A stretch of DNA of 64,000 bases from Paenibacillus alvei DSM 29 (GCF_000293805.1 NZ_AMBZ01000013.1:1-64000), one strand, 5' to 3'; numbered from the stretch's first letter, positions 24,144 to 32,622 are shown. Numbers and translations: made by a program. The notes: generated from the letters alone by a model not told the origin.

Positions 24144-24698
24144 ATGTCAATAAATACAAAGAAGCTATGTCAATTAATCAAATATGCAGCAAGTAGAACC
24201 TTGATATGGAGCAAGATTGAAGAAGGTCACACGATAACCGATCGGCATTTCATGGTTACGTTCACAGAAGTCCCTCGGGATGTGATGTCTGTGTTACTCG
24301 GGATATTTTTGAGGATACCAGAAGACGGGCAATCGTTGAAAATAATGGGCGGAGAACTACAAGATGATTTCTCGCTACTGAATCATGAAGGTTTAGCAAA
24401 GTACAAGGATGCAAATGTTGAGGGGCAAGTAACTCCTTACTTAAAAGACATTGATGGTGTGAAGGCAAGGGTACTGCAAATTGGCGATAGATTTGCATTA
24501 GTAAACGACCGATTCATGGGGCTTACGACAGATAAAGTCGTGAGAGGATATGAGTCACCTTTCATGCCAATTTATCTGTCTGGCGGCGCTATTCTCGTCC
24601 TTCCGTTCAGATTTTCCACAGGGGAAGCAACGCAAAGCGAATTACTTAAAATCACTACTCATTTTGAATACAGCATCCTAAGGGAGGGAATAGAGTGA
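24144..24698 (+). CDS. phage protein of unknown function (184 aa)
   Basis: ATG 24144 follows GAGGGAGGG. A mixed alpha/beta protein (NTKKLCQLIKYAASRTLIWS, FMPIYLSGGAILVLPFRFST) that I cannot place in a family. It overlaps the methyltransferase gene by 4 nt and is probably co-expressed with it. Confidence 0.5.
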   Translation: MSINTKKLCQLIKYAASRTLIWSKIEEGHTITDRHFMVTFTEVPRDVMSVLLGIFLRIPEDGQSLKIMGGELQDDFSLLNHEGLAKYKDANVEGQVTPYLKDIDGVKARVLQIGDRFALVNDRFMGLTTDKVVRGYESPFMPIYLSGGAILVLPFRFSTGEATQSELLKITTHFEYSILREGIE

Positions 24699-25843
24699 AC
24701 AAGCTGAGCCTATTCTCAGGTATTGGAGGAATAGACCTTGCGGCGGAATGGGCAGGCATGAACACAGTCGCATTTTGCGAAAGGGAGCCGTTCCCGCAGC
24801 GAGTGTTACGCAAACACTGGCCTAATGTCCCAATATATGACGATGTGTGTGAACTCACTAGGGAGGTTTTAGAACGGGATGGAATCATCACAAACGATAG
24901 AGCAATTGACATTATTTCAGCCGGATACCCTTGCCAGCCTTTCAGTAATGCCGGGAAGCGAAGAGGCACGGAAGATGACCGCCACCTCTGGCCAGAAGTT
25001 GCTAGACTCCTATCGGAGATCAGACCCCGTTGGTTCCTTGGTGAAAATGTTGCTGGGCACATCACTTTGGGGCTCGACGATGTGCTTTCTGACTTGGAAA
25101 GCCTCGGTTACGCAGCGCAAGCAATTGTTATTCCGGCTTGTGCCGTCGGCGCCCCGCACAGAAGAGATAGAGTCTTCATTCTGGGCTACACCGACAGCAT
25201 CGGAGACTACAGCAAGGGAAAATATCGAACTGACCGAAACGGGAAGAAGAAAGTGTTCGAACGGAAGCAGTCACAGTTTGAATCTAGCAACAATGGTGAA
25301 GATGTGGCCAACTCCACAAGCGAGAGATTTTCGAAGCGGAGACAACCCGGATTCACCTCGTCAAGAACGGAAACAGAATCAAGGATGGAGTCAGAACCTC
25401 AACGATGCAGTGAAACTTTGGCCGACACCGACTGCAAGCCAAGACTGGAAACCGATCAGACCTCTAGCTCCATCCGAAGCGAACGGGACACATGGAACAA
25501 TGTTAGTCGGAGCTGTGGGGAATCAACACCCGGAAAAAGTAGGTGGTCAACTGAACCCGGACTGGGTGGAATGCCTTATGAATTTTCCAATTGGTTGGAC
25601 GGACGTGGATTTAACCCATTAGATGCACTGGTGAAATGGATGGAAGAGTATCCACAGCCTGCGCCTATGGGACAGCCGCAACACGACTGGGAGCCGCCCC
25701 GAGTAGCAACCGGTGTCAAGGATCGAGTAGGGCGGTTGAAGGCGCTGGGGAATGCGGTTGATCCGGCACAGATATTCCCTGTTTTGTACGCAATCAAAGC
25801 AATAGATGACTATATGGGCAAAGCCCAAGGGGAGAGAACATGA
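24695..25843 (+). CDS. C5-cytosine DNA methyltransferase (382 aa)
   Basis: GTG start, with AAGGGAGGG upstream. Family motifs in order: I LFSGIGGIDLAAEWAG, IV GYPCQPFSNAG with the catalytic Cys, VI GENVAG, VIII PHRRDRVFILGY and X LKALGNAVDP. Between VIII and X the target-recognition region (about 185-305) is Ser/Thr/Arg-rich and unstructured-looking. No restriction partner is nearby, so it probably protects phage DNA or changes expression. A second long ORF lies in another frame of the same DNA. Confidence 0.95.
   Translation: MNKLSLFSGIGGIDLAAEWAGMNTVAFCEREPFPQRVLRKHWPNVPIYDDVCELTREVLERDGIITNDRAIDIISAGYPCQPFSNAGKRRGTEDDRHLWPEVARLLSEIRPRWFLGENVAGHITLGLDDVLSDLESLGYAAQAIVIPACAVGAPHRRDRVFILGYTDSIGDYSKGKYRTDRNGKKKVFERKQSQFESSNNGEDVANSTSERFSKRRQPGFTSSRTETESRMESEPQRCSETLADTDCKPRLETDQTSSSIRSERDTWNNVSRSCGESTPGKSRWSTEPGLGGMPYEFSNWLDGRGFNPLDALVKWMEEYPQPAPMGQPQHDWEPPRVATGVKDRVGRLKALGNAVDPAQIFPVLYAIKAIDDYMGKAQGERT
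24879..25622 (+). CDS. overlapping ORF nested in the methyltransferase gene (247 aa)
   Basis: An ATG-started 248-codon frame lies wholly inside the methyltransferase gene in the +1 frame. The product has protein-like motifs that recur in phage sequences near methyltransferases: LLGTSLWGSTMCFLTWKASV, RLVPSAPRTEEIESSFWATP, MWPTPQARDFRSGDN, KLWPTPTASQDW and GGQLNPDWVECLMNFPIGW. Two WPTP repeats and the C-terminal LNPDWVE..GWT signature argue against a chance frame. Function unknown. The ribosome site is weak. Confidence 0.55.
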   Translation: MESSQTIEQLTLFQPDTLASLSVMPGSEEARKMTATSGQKLLDSYRRSDPVGSLVKMLLGTSLWGSTMCFLTWKASVTQRKQLLFRLVPSAPRTEEIESSFWATPTASETTARENIELTETGRRKCSNGSSHSLNLATMVKMWPTPQARDFRSGDNPDSPRQERKQNQGWSQNLNDAVKLWPTPTASQDWKPIRPLAPSEANGTHGTMLVGAVGNQHPEKVGGQLNPDWVECLMNFPIGWTDVDLTH

Positions 25844-26043
25844 ACCAAATAACGTTACTGGAAAGAAGGTTGGCAGCGGCAGAACGGAAAACGGAACAGG
25901 CAGCGGAAGCACGGCGGAATCTTGGGCTAGGTGCTTCCCGTGCAAGGGTAACAACGGCTAACGCTAGATGGTCAGCGGCTGCCGAGGAACGGGATAGAGT
26001 TATGGAGCAGTTACAAAAGGCGAGGGAGAGTGTAGAACGATGA
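25840..26043 (+). CDS. small coiled-coil phage protein (67 aa)
   Basis: ATG overlaps the methyltransferase stop (ATGA). The product is a charged Ala-rich helix (LLERRLAAAERKTEQAAEA, RDRVMEQLQKARESVER). No family. It overlaps the next gene by 4 nt. Confidence 0.55.
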   Translation: MNQITLLERRLAAAERKTEQAAEARRNLGLGASRARVTTANARWSAAAEERDRVMEQLQKARESVER

Positions 26044-26345
26044 TCAAACAAGCTTTGCAAGAGTGGAGAGAGGAAGCAAAACAACGCTTCGGTGAAGATG
26101 GGAGCAAGTGGAGGTTTAAATGCTCATCGTGCGGACATGTACAGTGCGGACAAGACTTTATAGACAAGTGTGGGATGGAACTAGCAAAAGCAAAAAGCTC
26201 AGTTTACCAGGAGTGTATTGGACGGCATGCAGATGGTGCTGGTTGTAATTGGGCAGCATACGGATTCTTGGGGACGGCTGGAAAAGGACGTGTTGTCATT
26301 ACGCCAAATGGTGATGAAGTAGAAGTTTTCGACTTTGCAGATTAA
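26040..26345 (+). CDS. VVA0879-like zinc-containing phage protein (101 aa)
   Basis: The N-terminal helix (MIKQALQEWREEAKQRFGED) is followed by FKCSSCGHVQCGQDF, YQECIGRHADGAGCNWAAYG and a C-terminal beta part (VITPNGDEVEVFDFAD). This pattern is common in phage accessory proteins of the VVA0879 type. Role unknown. Confidence 0.6.
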   Translation: MIKQALQEWREEAKQRFGEDGSKWRFKCSSCGHVQCGQDFIDKCGMELAKAKSSVYQECIGRHADGAGCNWAAYGFLGTAGKGRVVITPNGDEVEVFDFAD

Positions 26346-26361
26346 GGGCCTTCGGGCCCTC
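26346..26361 (+). other. UUCG-loop hairpin between phage genes
   Basis: AGGGCC-TTCG-GGCCCT directly follows a stop codon and has no T run. It may stabilise an mRNA 3' end or limit readthrough rather than terminate. Confidence 0.5.
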
Positions 26362-26377
26362 TATGGGAGGTAAAGGG

Positions 26378-26605
26378 ATGAATACAGGGTTGATAAACAT
26401 AACGGCGATGATAAAAGACGGAGGCCACCGGAACCTAATGATTAAACCGGACATGCTCGGAAAGTTGGCAGAATCTATTCACAACAAAGGATTCGAATAT
26501 GTTCAACTCCTTGCTGAAGATATTGTGGTGGTCGGATTCATGGTGACCGGTTCACAGACAGGCGAACGGATAATCATACTTGGGGATGGTGAACAGAATG
26601 AATAA
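26378..26605 (+). CDS. small phage protein (75 aa)
   Basis: ATG 26378 is preferred over 26363 because GGGAGGTAAAGGG precedes it. A small alpha/beta protein (TGLINITAMIKDGGHRNLMI, VVVGFMVTGSQTGERIIILG). It overlaps the next start by 8 nt. No family. Confidence 0.5.
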   Translation: MNTGLINITAMIKDGGHRNLMIKPDMLGKLAESIHNKGFEYVQLLAEDIVVVGFMVTGSQTGERIIILGDGEQNE

Positions 26606-27111
26606 GCTAACGGATGAAGCCAGAAGAGAATGGGGAAAGAATCTCATTTTGCTGCAATCTACTTGTGGAAATGTTGAAGTTTCCGTTGATTCAGATGATT
26701 TATGTGATCTTATTGAATCCGAAAAGGCAGGATGGGAGGAAGCCGACAAATGGCTCGCGGAAGCTATAGCAATGCCCAACACCAGATGCATATGACGCAG
26801 CGTGTAAGGCGCTACGGAAGCATAGAGAGGACAATGTAAAGCTTCGGGAAGAAGTAGAACGGCTGAAAGAAGAGTACGCAGCAGAAAGAGCTTCGCATAA
26901 CGAACATGTGGCGGAGTTACTAAAAGTCGAAGGGCAGCTCCAAGACGCTCTCACTGTCATATCTAATGCTCTTACGGACGTTATGGATATATTAGCTGTC
27001 TCAGAAATGGAACGCCGAAACATGGAGTTGTGCCCACAATGCAATATGTTGAGCTTGCACGATGAGTTGCAAGCAGCTATTGACCGCATACAGGAGGGGA
27101 GAACGGAATGA
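26598..27111 (+). pseudogene. phage protein of ~171 aa, apparently frameshifted
   Basis: The first frame (26598-26795) ends AEAIAMPNTRCI. Dropping one A near 26778 makes it continue as MPTPDAYDAACKALRKHRED into a long coiled coil (VKLREEVERLKEEYAAERAS) and a Cys pair (ELCPQCNM) ending at 27111. The downstream frame has no good start of its own except GTG 26908. A single-gene reading is therefore the simplest, but two genes are possible. Confidence 0.5.
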
Positions 27112-27251
27112 GTGACTATTATTTGAGTGGAGAAGTTGAAAAATGTTCGTCATGCAATGGAAGAGGATACACATCTTCGGAGAACCATCCTGATTGTCCA
27201 GTGTGCAGCGGCGCAGGTTATGTTGAGGTCAAGGAGGGGAAGCAATCATGA
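27108..27251 (+). CDS. tiny DnaJ-type zinc-finger protein (47 aa)
   Basis: ATG 27108 follows AGGAGGGGAG. Two CxxCxGxG knuckles (CSSCNGRGY, CPVCSGAGY) are those of a DnaJ Cys-rich half-domain. It overlaps both neighbours by 4 nt. Confidence 0.6.
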   Translation: MSDYYLSGEVEKCSSCNGRGYTSSENHPDCPVCSGAGYVEVKEGKQS

Positions 27252-27652
27252 GAATAGATGAACATGGAACGGTTTGTACAAGTGGAGACGAGATGGAAGA
27301 GTTCATGGAATGGGCTAATGAACAACCGGATTTTGGTGAAATGACCTTCAAGGAAGCAGTTAAACGGTACATTTCTTACCAATCAGAGGAGGAAAAAACG
27401 GTGGTCAACCTTAGATTTTGTTTCTGGATAAGTCCGGAAGCTGAAATGGCTCATGATGAAGACGGGAATCCAGCAGAATGTTATTCACAGATAAAGCTTG
27501 GAGGTTGCAAAAATCCTCCTGATGACATGAGAGCAGAACATAAACGGCTTGCAGTATCATTGGCAAAACAGCTTCGCATCGATCCTGAATGGGTGATTCC
27601 GATCACTGAAGAAGAATACGATCATGAGAATGGGGAGGAAACAGAGTCATGA
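27248..27652 (+). CDS. hypothetical phage protein (134 aa)
   Basis: GGAGGGG precedes the ATG. An acidic protein (MRIDEHGTVCTSGDEMEEFM, WISPEAEMAHDEDGNPAECY, then EYDHENGEETES). No family recognised. It overlaps both neighbours by 4 nt. Confidence 0.5.
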   Translation: MRIDEHGTVCTSGDEMEEFMEWANEQPDFGEMTFKEAVKRYISYQSEEEKTVVNLRFCFWISPEAEMAHDEDGNPAECYSQIKLGGCKNPPDDMRAEHKRLAVSLAKQLRIDPEWVIPITEEEYDHENGEETES

Positions 27653-27921
27653 CATATCAGGTGGGTGACAGCATCGATTTAATCAGAGCCTTAATACAAT
27701 TCGAAGGTAATTACACGTTTGCTATGACCACAAGAAACTATGACCGATTAGGGGGAGTTTGCTTTAGTGGCAATCATAACGTAACTCGAAACAGTGTGAA
27801 TTTTGTATTGGATAAAGAAATGGTCGAATCGTTAAAAGCGGCAAAATCCATCGAAGAAGTGATTGAAATTTACAGGGAGATAGGTTTCTTCGCTGAGTCA
27901 GGAGGTACAGGGGATGAGTAG
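27649..27921 (+). CDS. hypothetical phage protein (90 aa)
   Basis: Coupled to the previous gene by ATGA. The product (TYQVGDSIDLIRALIQFEGN, VEKMVESLK-type helix near residue 60) is a small alpha/beta protein with no recognised family. Confidence 0.5.
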   Translation: MTYQVGDSIDLIRALIQFEGNYTFAMTTRNYDRLGGVCFSGNHNVTRNSVNFVLDKEMVESLKAAKSIEEVIEIYREIGFFAESGGTGDE

Positions 27922-28297
27922 ACAATGGTATGACAATGAATTTACGAGAAACTTCGTTGACTTGGTATTCAAAAAGTCCCCGGAGGCATTCATCAATAGC
28001 AGCCATGAATTAATTATCGAGCCAGAATACAACATTTACTTGGGATTAAATCGGATTGAATCTGAGCTTGATTTGAAGATGAAGGTTTTATCATGGTTAT
28101 CAAGACCAAGCTGCAAAGGCGTAAGTAAGAAGGTTAAGTTGCTAATACGTGGAGTGGTAAATGACTCTTTGTGTACTGACTTTTCAGAGGATGAGATGAG
28201 AGAAATATACACGTATCTAGGTAATGACTGTAATCGAAACATGAGTATCAAGTTCATCGAATCAGGCTTTGACATTTCAGTTCTGGGGAGGGCATAG
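27914..28297 (+). CDS. hypothetical phage protein (127 aa)
   Basis: It overlaps the previous gene by 8 nt; AGGTACAGGGG precedes the ATG. A helix-rich protein (FVDLVFKKSPEAFINSSHEL, EMREIYTYLGNDCNRNMSIK). No family recognised. Confidence 0.5.
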   Translation: MSRQWYDNEFTRNFVDLVFKKSPEAFINSSHELIIEPEYNIYLGLNRIESELDLKMKVLSWLSRPSCKGVSKKVKLLIRGVVNDSLCTDFSEDEMREIYTYLGNDCNRNMSIKFIESGFDISVLGRA

Positions 28298-28300
28298 GGG

Positions 28301-28789
28301 ATGAGTAGACCAACTAAGTTCCAAGCATATGACACTGAATTGAATGTAATGATCACATGGGAAGAAATCATTGAATTAGATGACTTAGGTCACAAGCCGT
28401 TTGTGGCAATGTTAAGTGAACCAGATAAATACAAGGTACGCCAATTCACAGGCCTCCACGACCGCAACGGGCAGGAGATATATGAAGGTGACATAATAGA
28501 GTATTATTACGTTCTGCCGAAATATAAGGAATACTTTATAGATAACAAACGTCACCGCGAATTTATAGGAAGAGAATTGAAGCGTATTGCCAAAGTAGTG
28601 ATCTATAAATTAGGAATGTTTTGTGTTGATAGCGGAGATTCTTTTTTACATCCTACACCTTTGGATCTACTCGTTAATAAGCATTTTTATGATAGTGATG
28701 AAGCTAGGGATTACATCTTCGATTGTGTTCAAGATGGAGTTTCGTCGCGATCTGAATTGGAGTGGATATTAAAGGGTGTAAAAATATAG
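28301..28789 (+). CDS. YopX-family phage protein (162 aa)
   Basis: The YopX signature QFTGLHDRNGQEIYEGDIIE is plain near residue 50, in an otherwise typical beta-rich domain. YopX proteins are frequent in Bacillales phages; the function is unknown. GGGG precedes the ATG. Confidence 0.75.
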   Translation: MSRPTKFQAYDTELNVMITWEEIIELDDLGHKPFVAMLSEPDKYKVRQFTGLHDRNGQEIYEGDIIEYYYVLPKYKEYFIDNKRHREFIGRELKRIAKVVIYKLGMFCVDSGDSFLHPTPLDLLVNKHFYDSDEARDYIFDCVQDGVSSRSELEWILKGVKI

Positions 28790-28834
28790 GTAACAAATAC
28801 GAGAATCCAGAGCTGCTGAAAGGAGATAGTAAGG

Positions 28835-29239
28835 ATGCCTGAAACAACACAGCAGCCGACAAGAGACTGGGAAGATGATTGGAATATATGCAAGCAAGCT
28901 TCAGAAGGGCCGTGGAAATGGGAAGACGGGAACAAAGAGTATAGCGAGTATGGAAAGATAACAGATTCTGATGGGTTCAGTGTGTGCTGGTTTGGAAACT
29001 ACACGACTTATTATCCTATTGCGGGAGAAGAACCGGAAGAAAAAGATATACAATTCATGACCAACTCCCGTGTAGCACTCCCTTATTGGCTACAGCAGTA
29101 CCAGAAGAAAGATGAAATGTACAAAGAGCTGGCGAGGTTCATAGCAAAGAAAAATTGTGATTACTATTCACTCAAGTTCAAATTTCTGCGGATGCGCAAA
29201 GAGTGTGAGGCTGAAAAGCAAAGAGCAGATGAAGCCTAA
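28835..29239 (+). CDS. hypothetical phage protein, truncated by an in-frame stop
   Basis: The 134-aa product (TRDWEDDWNICKQASEGPWK, SRVALPYWLQQYQKKDEMYK) ends EAEKQRADEA then TAA at 29237. The same frame stays open after that stop and carries a matching coiled coil (KRLSVLKKSISSWRETYIAD) to TGA at 29377. One base change (GAA to TAA) would explain this, so the native protein was probably about 180 aa. Confidence 0.6.
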   Translation: MPETTQQPTRDWEDDWNICKQASEGPWKWEDGNKEYSEYGKITDSDGFSVCWFGNYTTYYPIAGEEPEEKDIQFMTNSRVALPYWLQQYQKKDEMYKELARFIAKKNCDYYSLKFKFLRMRKECEAEKQRADEA

Positions 29240-29376
29240 AAGCGCTTATCCGTACTCAAGAAATCAATTAGTTCTTGGCGAGAGACATATATTGCTGACG
29301 GACACAAAGCAGAATTAGAACTTACAAATGACATTCTGAAGATCATCGAGATGCTAGAAGTAATCGGGGTGGAGTG

Positions 29377-29616
29377 ATGAAAGTAACCGCTAAGACACAT
29401 TGGGTATGGACAGAACGGGCGGCAGAAACATGGGACAACCGGTATAAAGGGCAGCAGCGAATTGCAGGGAAACCGATCAAAGGCGAGGCGGAAGAGTCCA
29501 CAGAAGTAGAACCTGCTTGGCTGCTACGTGGTTATGTCATAGATGCATCGGAATATGTACAGGAAGGCCAACTATCTCTATTTGAGATTTGTGGTGATCA
29601 CCAATGGAGGATTTGA
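29377..29616 (+). CDS. small phage protein (79 aa)
   Basis: ATG 29377 is preferred over GTG 29374; GGGGTGGAG precedes it. A Trp-rich small protein (TAKTHWVWTERAAETWDN, EVEPAWLLRGYVIDASEY). No family. It overlaps the next gene by 13 nt. Confidence 0.5.
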   Translation: MKVTAKTHWVWTERAAETWDNRYKGQQRIAGKPIKGEAEESTEVEPAWLLRGYVIDASEYVQEGQLSLFEICGDHQWRI

Positions 29617-30206
29617 TACCAGAATACAAGGATACACGCAAGGCGCTGCAGCGGAAACGCGAGGAATTGAAACGGCTGCGGGATTCCAAGAAGGAAGAAC
29701 GGACAAAGCTCATGGCAAAAGTGACTTTGCCGACTACCTTCCAAGCAGAACGGGATGACTTAGAGGCAGCTATCGTGGCTCTTGAATCTGAAATGAAGAC
29801 ATATGGAGAAATGATATCAGATTCCGAGTTCATTCTAGAATGGCTGGAGACGGGACGCAGACCTGGTAATAAGCGAGGTATTGAGCGCAGGGCAGCATAT
29901 CAACGCGAGAAACCCATTGATCCTGTTCATCTCCAAGCATATATAGCTAAGACATCATCTGGAGGAGCCGTGCAAGTAGATCGGTTAAGCGAAAGGGAAA
30001 GAGAACGAATAGAATTTGCTTTAGGCGAGCTTTCTCTGAGGGAAAGGGAATGTTATGAGATGGTCATTGGTGGAGGCTTATCCTACGGTGAAACGGCGGA
30101 GATTACTGGATTAAGCAAGAGTTCTATTCAGTGGTTTGTGGACGAGGCTAAAAAGAAACTCCATCATCATAGTAGGCAGGTAGATTTATTTGATCTTATC
30201 ACTTAA
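29604..30206 (+). CDS. sigma-70 region 4-like phage late regulator (200 aa)
   Basis: An N-terminal coiled coil (about 10-75; DTRKALQRKREELKRLRDSK) and a C-terminal sigma-region-4 HTH (about 145-195; LSLRERECYEMVIGGGLSYG, ETAEITGLSKSSIQWFVDEA). This is the layout of phage positive control factors (Xpf-type). It is the last early gene, before a terminator and the late region. Confidence 0.75.
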   Translation: MEDLIPEYKDTRKALQRKREELKRLRDSKKEERTKLMAKVTLPTTFQAERDDLEAAIVALESEMKTYGEMISDSEFILEWLETGRRPGNKRGIERRAAYQREKPIDPVHLQAYIAKTSSGGAVQVDRLSERERERIEFALGELSLRERECYEMVIGGGLSYGETAEITGLSKSSIQWFVDEAKKKLHHHSRQVDLFDLIT

Positions 30207-30229
30207 GACGGGGATGCCCGTCTTTTTTT
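30205..30229 (+). terminator. intrinsic terminator ending the early operon
   Basis: AAGACGGG-GATG-CCCGTCTT followed by T7. Confidence 0.9.
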
Positions 30230-30296
30230 GTATGCCATTCGAACTAGATATTGTGTATAATTATGGATATTCATATAATAAAACGGGGGTACTGAC

Positions 30297-30986
30297 ATGG
30301 ATTGGAGACACAGAGACTGGCTGTGGGTGATGGTATGTATTTCATTAACATTTGGAGCTGCACATGCTAATGATATTCAAGTAATGAATTTAATATCCTA
30401 TGGCGCAACCTTCGTATCGATATCACTAGCATTTGTAGCGATATACATATCAGTCAGAGAAGCGACGAAGGCAGATAATTTGAAAGGCGATCTAAGTATG
30501 ATATTAGGCGAACTTAAAGAAAAAGTTGGACAAGTTGACAACAAACTTAGTTTCATAGATCCTGACACGGTTGCCGCAACCATAGTAAAGAGGCCTCTTG
30601 ACGAGTTCCATGAAGATCTGATAGAAAAAATAGAATCTGTAACATCAGTCTCGCGTGAAGAAACTGTAAGAATAGCTGAAGAAGAGACCAAAAAGTTATA
30701 CAAAAAACTAAAAGACGATTTAGTGCAAGAAATAATCAAAGCTAATAACAAACCGCTATTCAAAAGCACGGAAGCGCCTTTTAACAGGATTATTAGCGAC
30801 CGCGATCCGTTGCAAATAGCGTATCGAAATTCTGCATTAGATGCATTAGATGATATACGGATAGATCGTAGGGAAGATCGTAGAATAATTGTTTCAAGTA
30901 GTGAAAAAAATAACCCCATACGAAAGCCACCTATATATAAGACGATAAAAAGCGCGGTTAACAACTCCGGGTACGGACGCAAATAA
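30297..30986 (+). CDS. phage-encoded membrane coiled-coil protein (229 aa)
   Basis: Two N-terminal hydrophobic segments (WLWVMVCISLTFGAAHA, then YGATFVSISLAFVAIYISV) anchor a cytoplasmic coiled coil (about 65-155) and a basic tail (KPPIYKTIKSAVNNSGYG). A promoter (TATAAT-type, near 30255-30285) and terminator isolate it. It may be a conversion or exclusion gene (inference from position). No family recognised. Confidence 0.55.
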   Translation: MDWRHRDWLWVMVCISLTFGAAHANDIQVMNLISYGATFVSISLAFVAIYISVREATKADNLKGDLSMILGELKEKVGQVDNKLSFIDPDTVAATIVKRPLDEFHEDLIEKIESVTSVSREETVRIAEEETKKLYKKLKDDLVQEIIKANNKPLFKSTEAPFNRIISDRDPLQIAYRNSALDALDDIRIDRREDRRIIVSSSEKNNPIRKPPIYKTIKSAVNNSGYGRK

Positions 30987-31058
30987 GCGATATACCGTAC
31001 ACTTCCGGTGGAAACCGCGCAGCGTCTACTTAACTTGTTATTTATAACCTTCCTCCAT

Positions 31059-31088
31059 AGCCGCTCCTTAGGGGGCGGTACTTTTATT
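31059..31088 (+). terminator. intrinsic terminator
   Basis: GCCGCTCC pairs with GGGGCGGT around TTAG, followed by a T-rich tail. Confidence 0.65.
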
Positions 31089-31185
31089 AAGATTAATAGA
31101 AAAAGAGATACATCTTAAGTTAAATAATGGTATTATATAGGAGAGAGTTGGAAAATAACTCTACTACATATGAAGGTGGGATACT

Positions 31186-31647
31186 ATGAAAAAGTTTGTA
31201 TCAACGCTTCTAGTATTCGCATTAATGTCGGTGTTCTCGATGAGTGCATTTGCTATGCCGGGTATGGGGGATACAATGGAAAAGGCTATTAAAATTGAGC
31301 CTGGTATCAAATTTAATGGTGTAATCCAAGATTCTACGGATTATGATTGGTTCGAATGGGAAAATAATACATCAAAGAATAGATTCTTCTCTTTTGAAAT
31401 TAAGTCACCATCAGCAGAAAATAATCTGCAGTTAGGAGTGCAATTTTATCACCGATCCGGACACGGACGACTATCTAGTCCGTTGTTTGCAGAAAAGGTG
31501 GGACGTCTCCATCGGATAGTTAATATTTTCGTTCCTGCATATTATGGGAAGATATACCTATTTGTAAAATCGACTGGAAATAAACCTGAACCTTACGAAA
31601 TAAACCAATTTGCAATAGGATATGAAAGACCAGGTGATGAAAAATAG
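31186..31647 (+). CDS. secreted protein, PPC-like beta domain (153 aa)
   Basis: A clear signal peptide (KKFVSTLLVFALMSVFSMSA, cleavage near AFA-MP) and a beta-sandwich part with MEKAIKIEPGIKFNGVIQDS and DYDWFEWENN, like bacterial pre-peptidase C-terminal (PPC) domains. AAGGTGGG precedes the ATG. It stands alone between terminators in the prophage, typical of a lysogenic-conversion gene. Confidence 0.6.
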   Translation: MKKFVSTLLVFALMSVFSMSAFAMPGMGDTMEKAIKIEPGIKFNGVIQDSTDYDWFEWENNTSKNRFFSFEIKSPSAENNLQLGVQFYHRSGHGRLSSPLFAEKVGRLHRIVNIFVPAYYGKIYLFVKSTGNKPEPYEINQFAIGYERPGDEK

Positions 31648-31658
31648 AATCGAAATGA

Positions 31659-31684
31659 GTCGCTGAAAGTCAGCGGCTTTTTTT
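31659..31684 (+). terminator. intrinsic terminator
   Basis: GTCGCTGA-AAG-TCAGCGGC followed by T7. Confidence 0.85.
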
Positions 31685-31767
31685 CATAGGAGGAAATACC
31701 TTCATTAGAGTCGAAGTATGACAACAATAGATTATAATCGAATTATAAGTCTATAGGAGGTGGGTGT

Positions 31768-31989
31768 ATGGGTAAGTTAACGGATCTAGATAAAGCAATA
31801 TTTAATTACAAGCGCGAATACAGAAGAGAACCGGAAAAAGTTAATGTAAGTATTAAATGCTTCAATGAAATGATGAGAGAACCGGAAGCACGCCAAGCAG
31901 TGAAATTATCACATGATGGAAGCTTAACAATAATGGGTATACCAAGTGAAAAGAAACCAAAACAAACAGAAGATTACATATTCGAATAG
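31768..31989 (+). CDS. small phage protein upstream of terminase (73 aa)
   Basis: TAGGAGGTGGG precedes the ATG. A basic-acidic helical protein (GKLTDLDKAIFNYKREYRRE, VKLSHDGSLTIMGIPSEKKP). No family recognised. Confidence 0.55.
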   Translation: MGKLTDLDKAIFNYKREYRREPEKVNVSIKCFNEMMREPEARQAVKLSHDGSLTIMGIPSEKKPKQTEDYIFE

Positions 31990-32013
31990 TCGCCCACATG
32001 GGTGGCTTTTTTA
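31990..32013 (+). terminator. probable terminator before the terminase genes
   Basis: An imperfect hairpin CGCCCA-CA-TGGGTGGC is followed by T6. Confidence 0.6.
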
Positions 32014-32037
32014 TTTTATATAAAGGAGATGATACAC

Positions 32038-32622
32038 ATGGCATTGACACCGAAACAAGAAACATTTGTGGCAGAATATCTAATCGATCTCAATGCCACA
32101 CAAGCAGCGATTAGGGCAGGATACAGCGCCCGTACAGCTCGTAAGATAGGACAAGAGAACCTAACAAAACCAGACATACAGAAGGCCATACAGGATGCTA
32201 TGGACGCGCGTTCCCAACGGACTAAGATAACAGCCGACCGTGTGTTAGAAGAGTATGCAAAGATAGGTTTCGCGGACATTAAGGATTATCTATCATTCAG
32301 GACAGAAAAGACGGTTGTAGGATATCATGAAGGACAACCAGTGATCGATTACGCGGATGTCATAGAAATGAAGCCCAGTGACGAAATAGATGGAGCTGCA
32401 GTGGCTGAGATAAGGCACACAAAGGAAGGCATAGCATTCAAGTTACATGACAAAAAAATCGCGTTAGACTCAATAGCTCGCCACCTTGGCATGTTTAATA
32501 AGGATGCATTGACCGTAAATGGGACAATGAGCCATGAGCATAAGCACGACTTGAAGAAACTCAGCAAAGAGGAGTTGGCGAACCTTGAGCACATCATTAC
32601 AAAAGCTGCCGACACTGACTGA
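32038..32622 (+). CDS. terS: terminase small subunit
   Basis: ATG 32038 follows AAAGGAG. The 194-aa protein starts with the Terminase_2 HTH (LTPKQETFVAEYLIDLNATQ, AAIRAGYSARTARKIGQENL) and has a C-terminal oligomerisation part. It recognises phage DNA for packaging. It overlaps the large-subunit gene by 38 nt. Confidence 0.9.
   Translation: MALTPKQETFVAEYLIDLNATQAAIRAGYSARTARKIGQENLTKPDIQKAIQDAMDARSQRTKITADRVLEEYAKIGFADIKDYLSFRTEKTVVGYHEGQPVIDYADVIEMKPSDEIDGAAVAEIRHTKEGIAFKLHDKKIALDSIARHLGMFNKDALTVNGTMSHEHKHDLKKLSKEELANLEHIITKAADTD

Noticed and set aside
26346-26361. GGGCC-TTCG-GGCCC hairpin as a terminator
   Set aside because: It has no T run and the next gene is in the same operon, so it was listed only as a hairpin.
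30398-30982. 194-aa minus-strand ORF opposite the membrane coiled-coil gene
   Set aside because: It is Ser-rich with no ribosome site and mirrors the codon pattern of the plus-strand gene.
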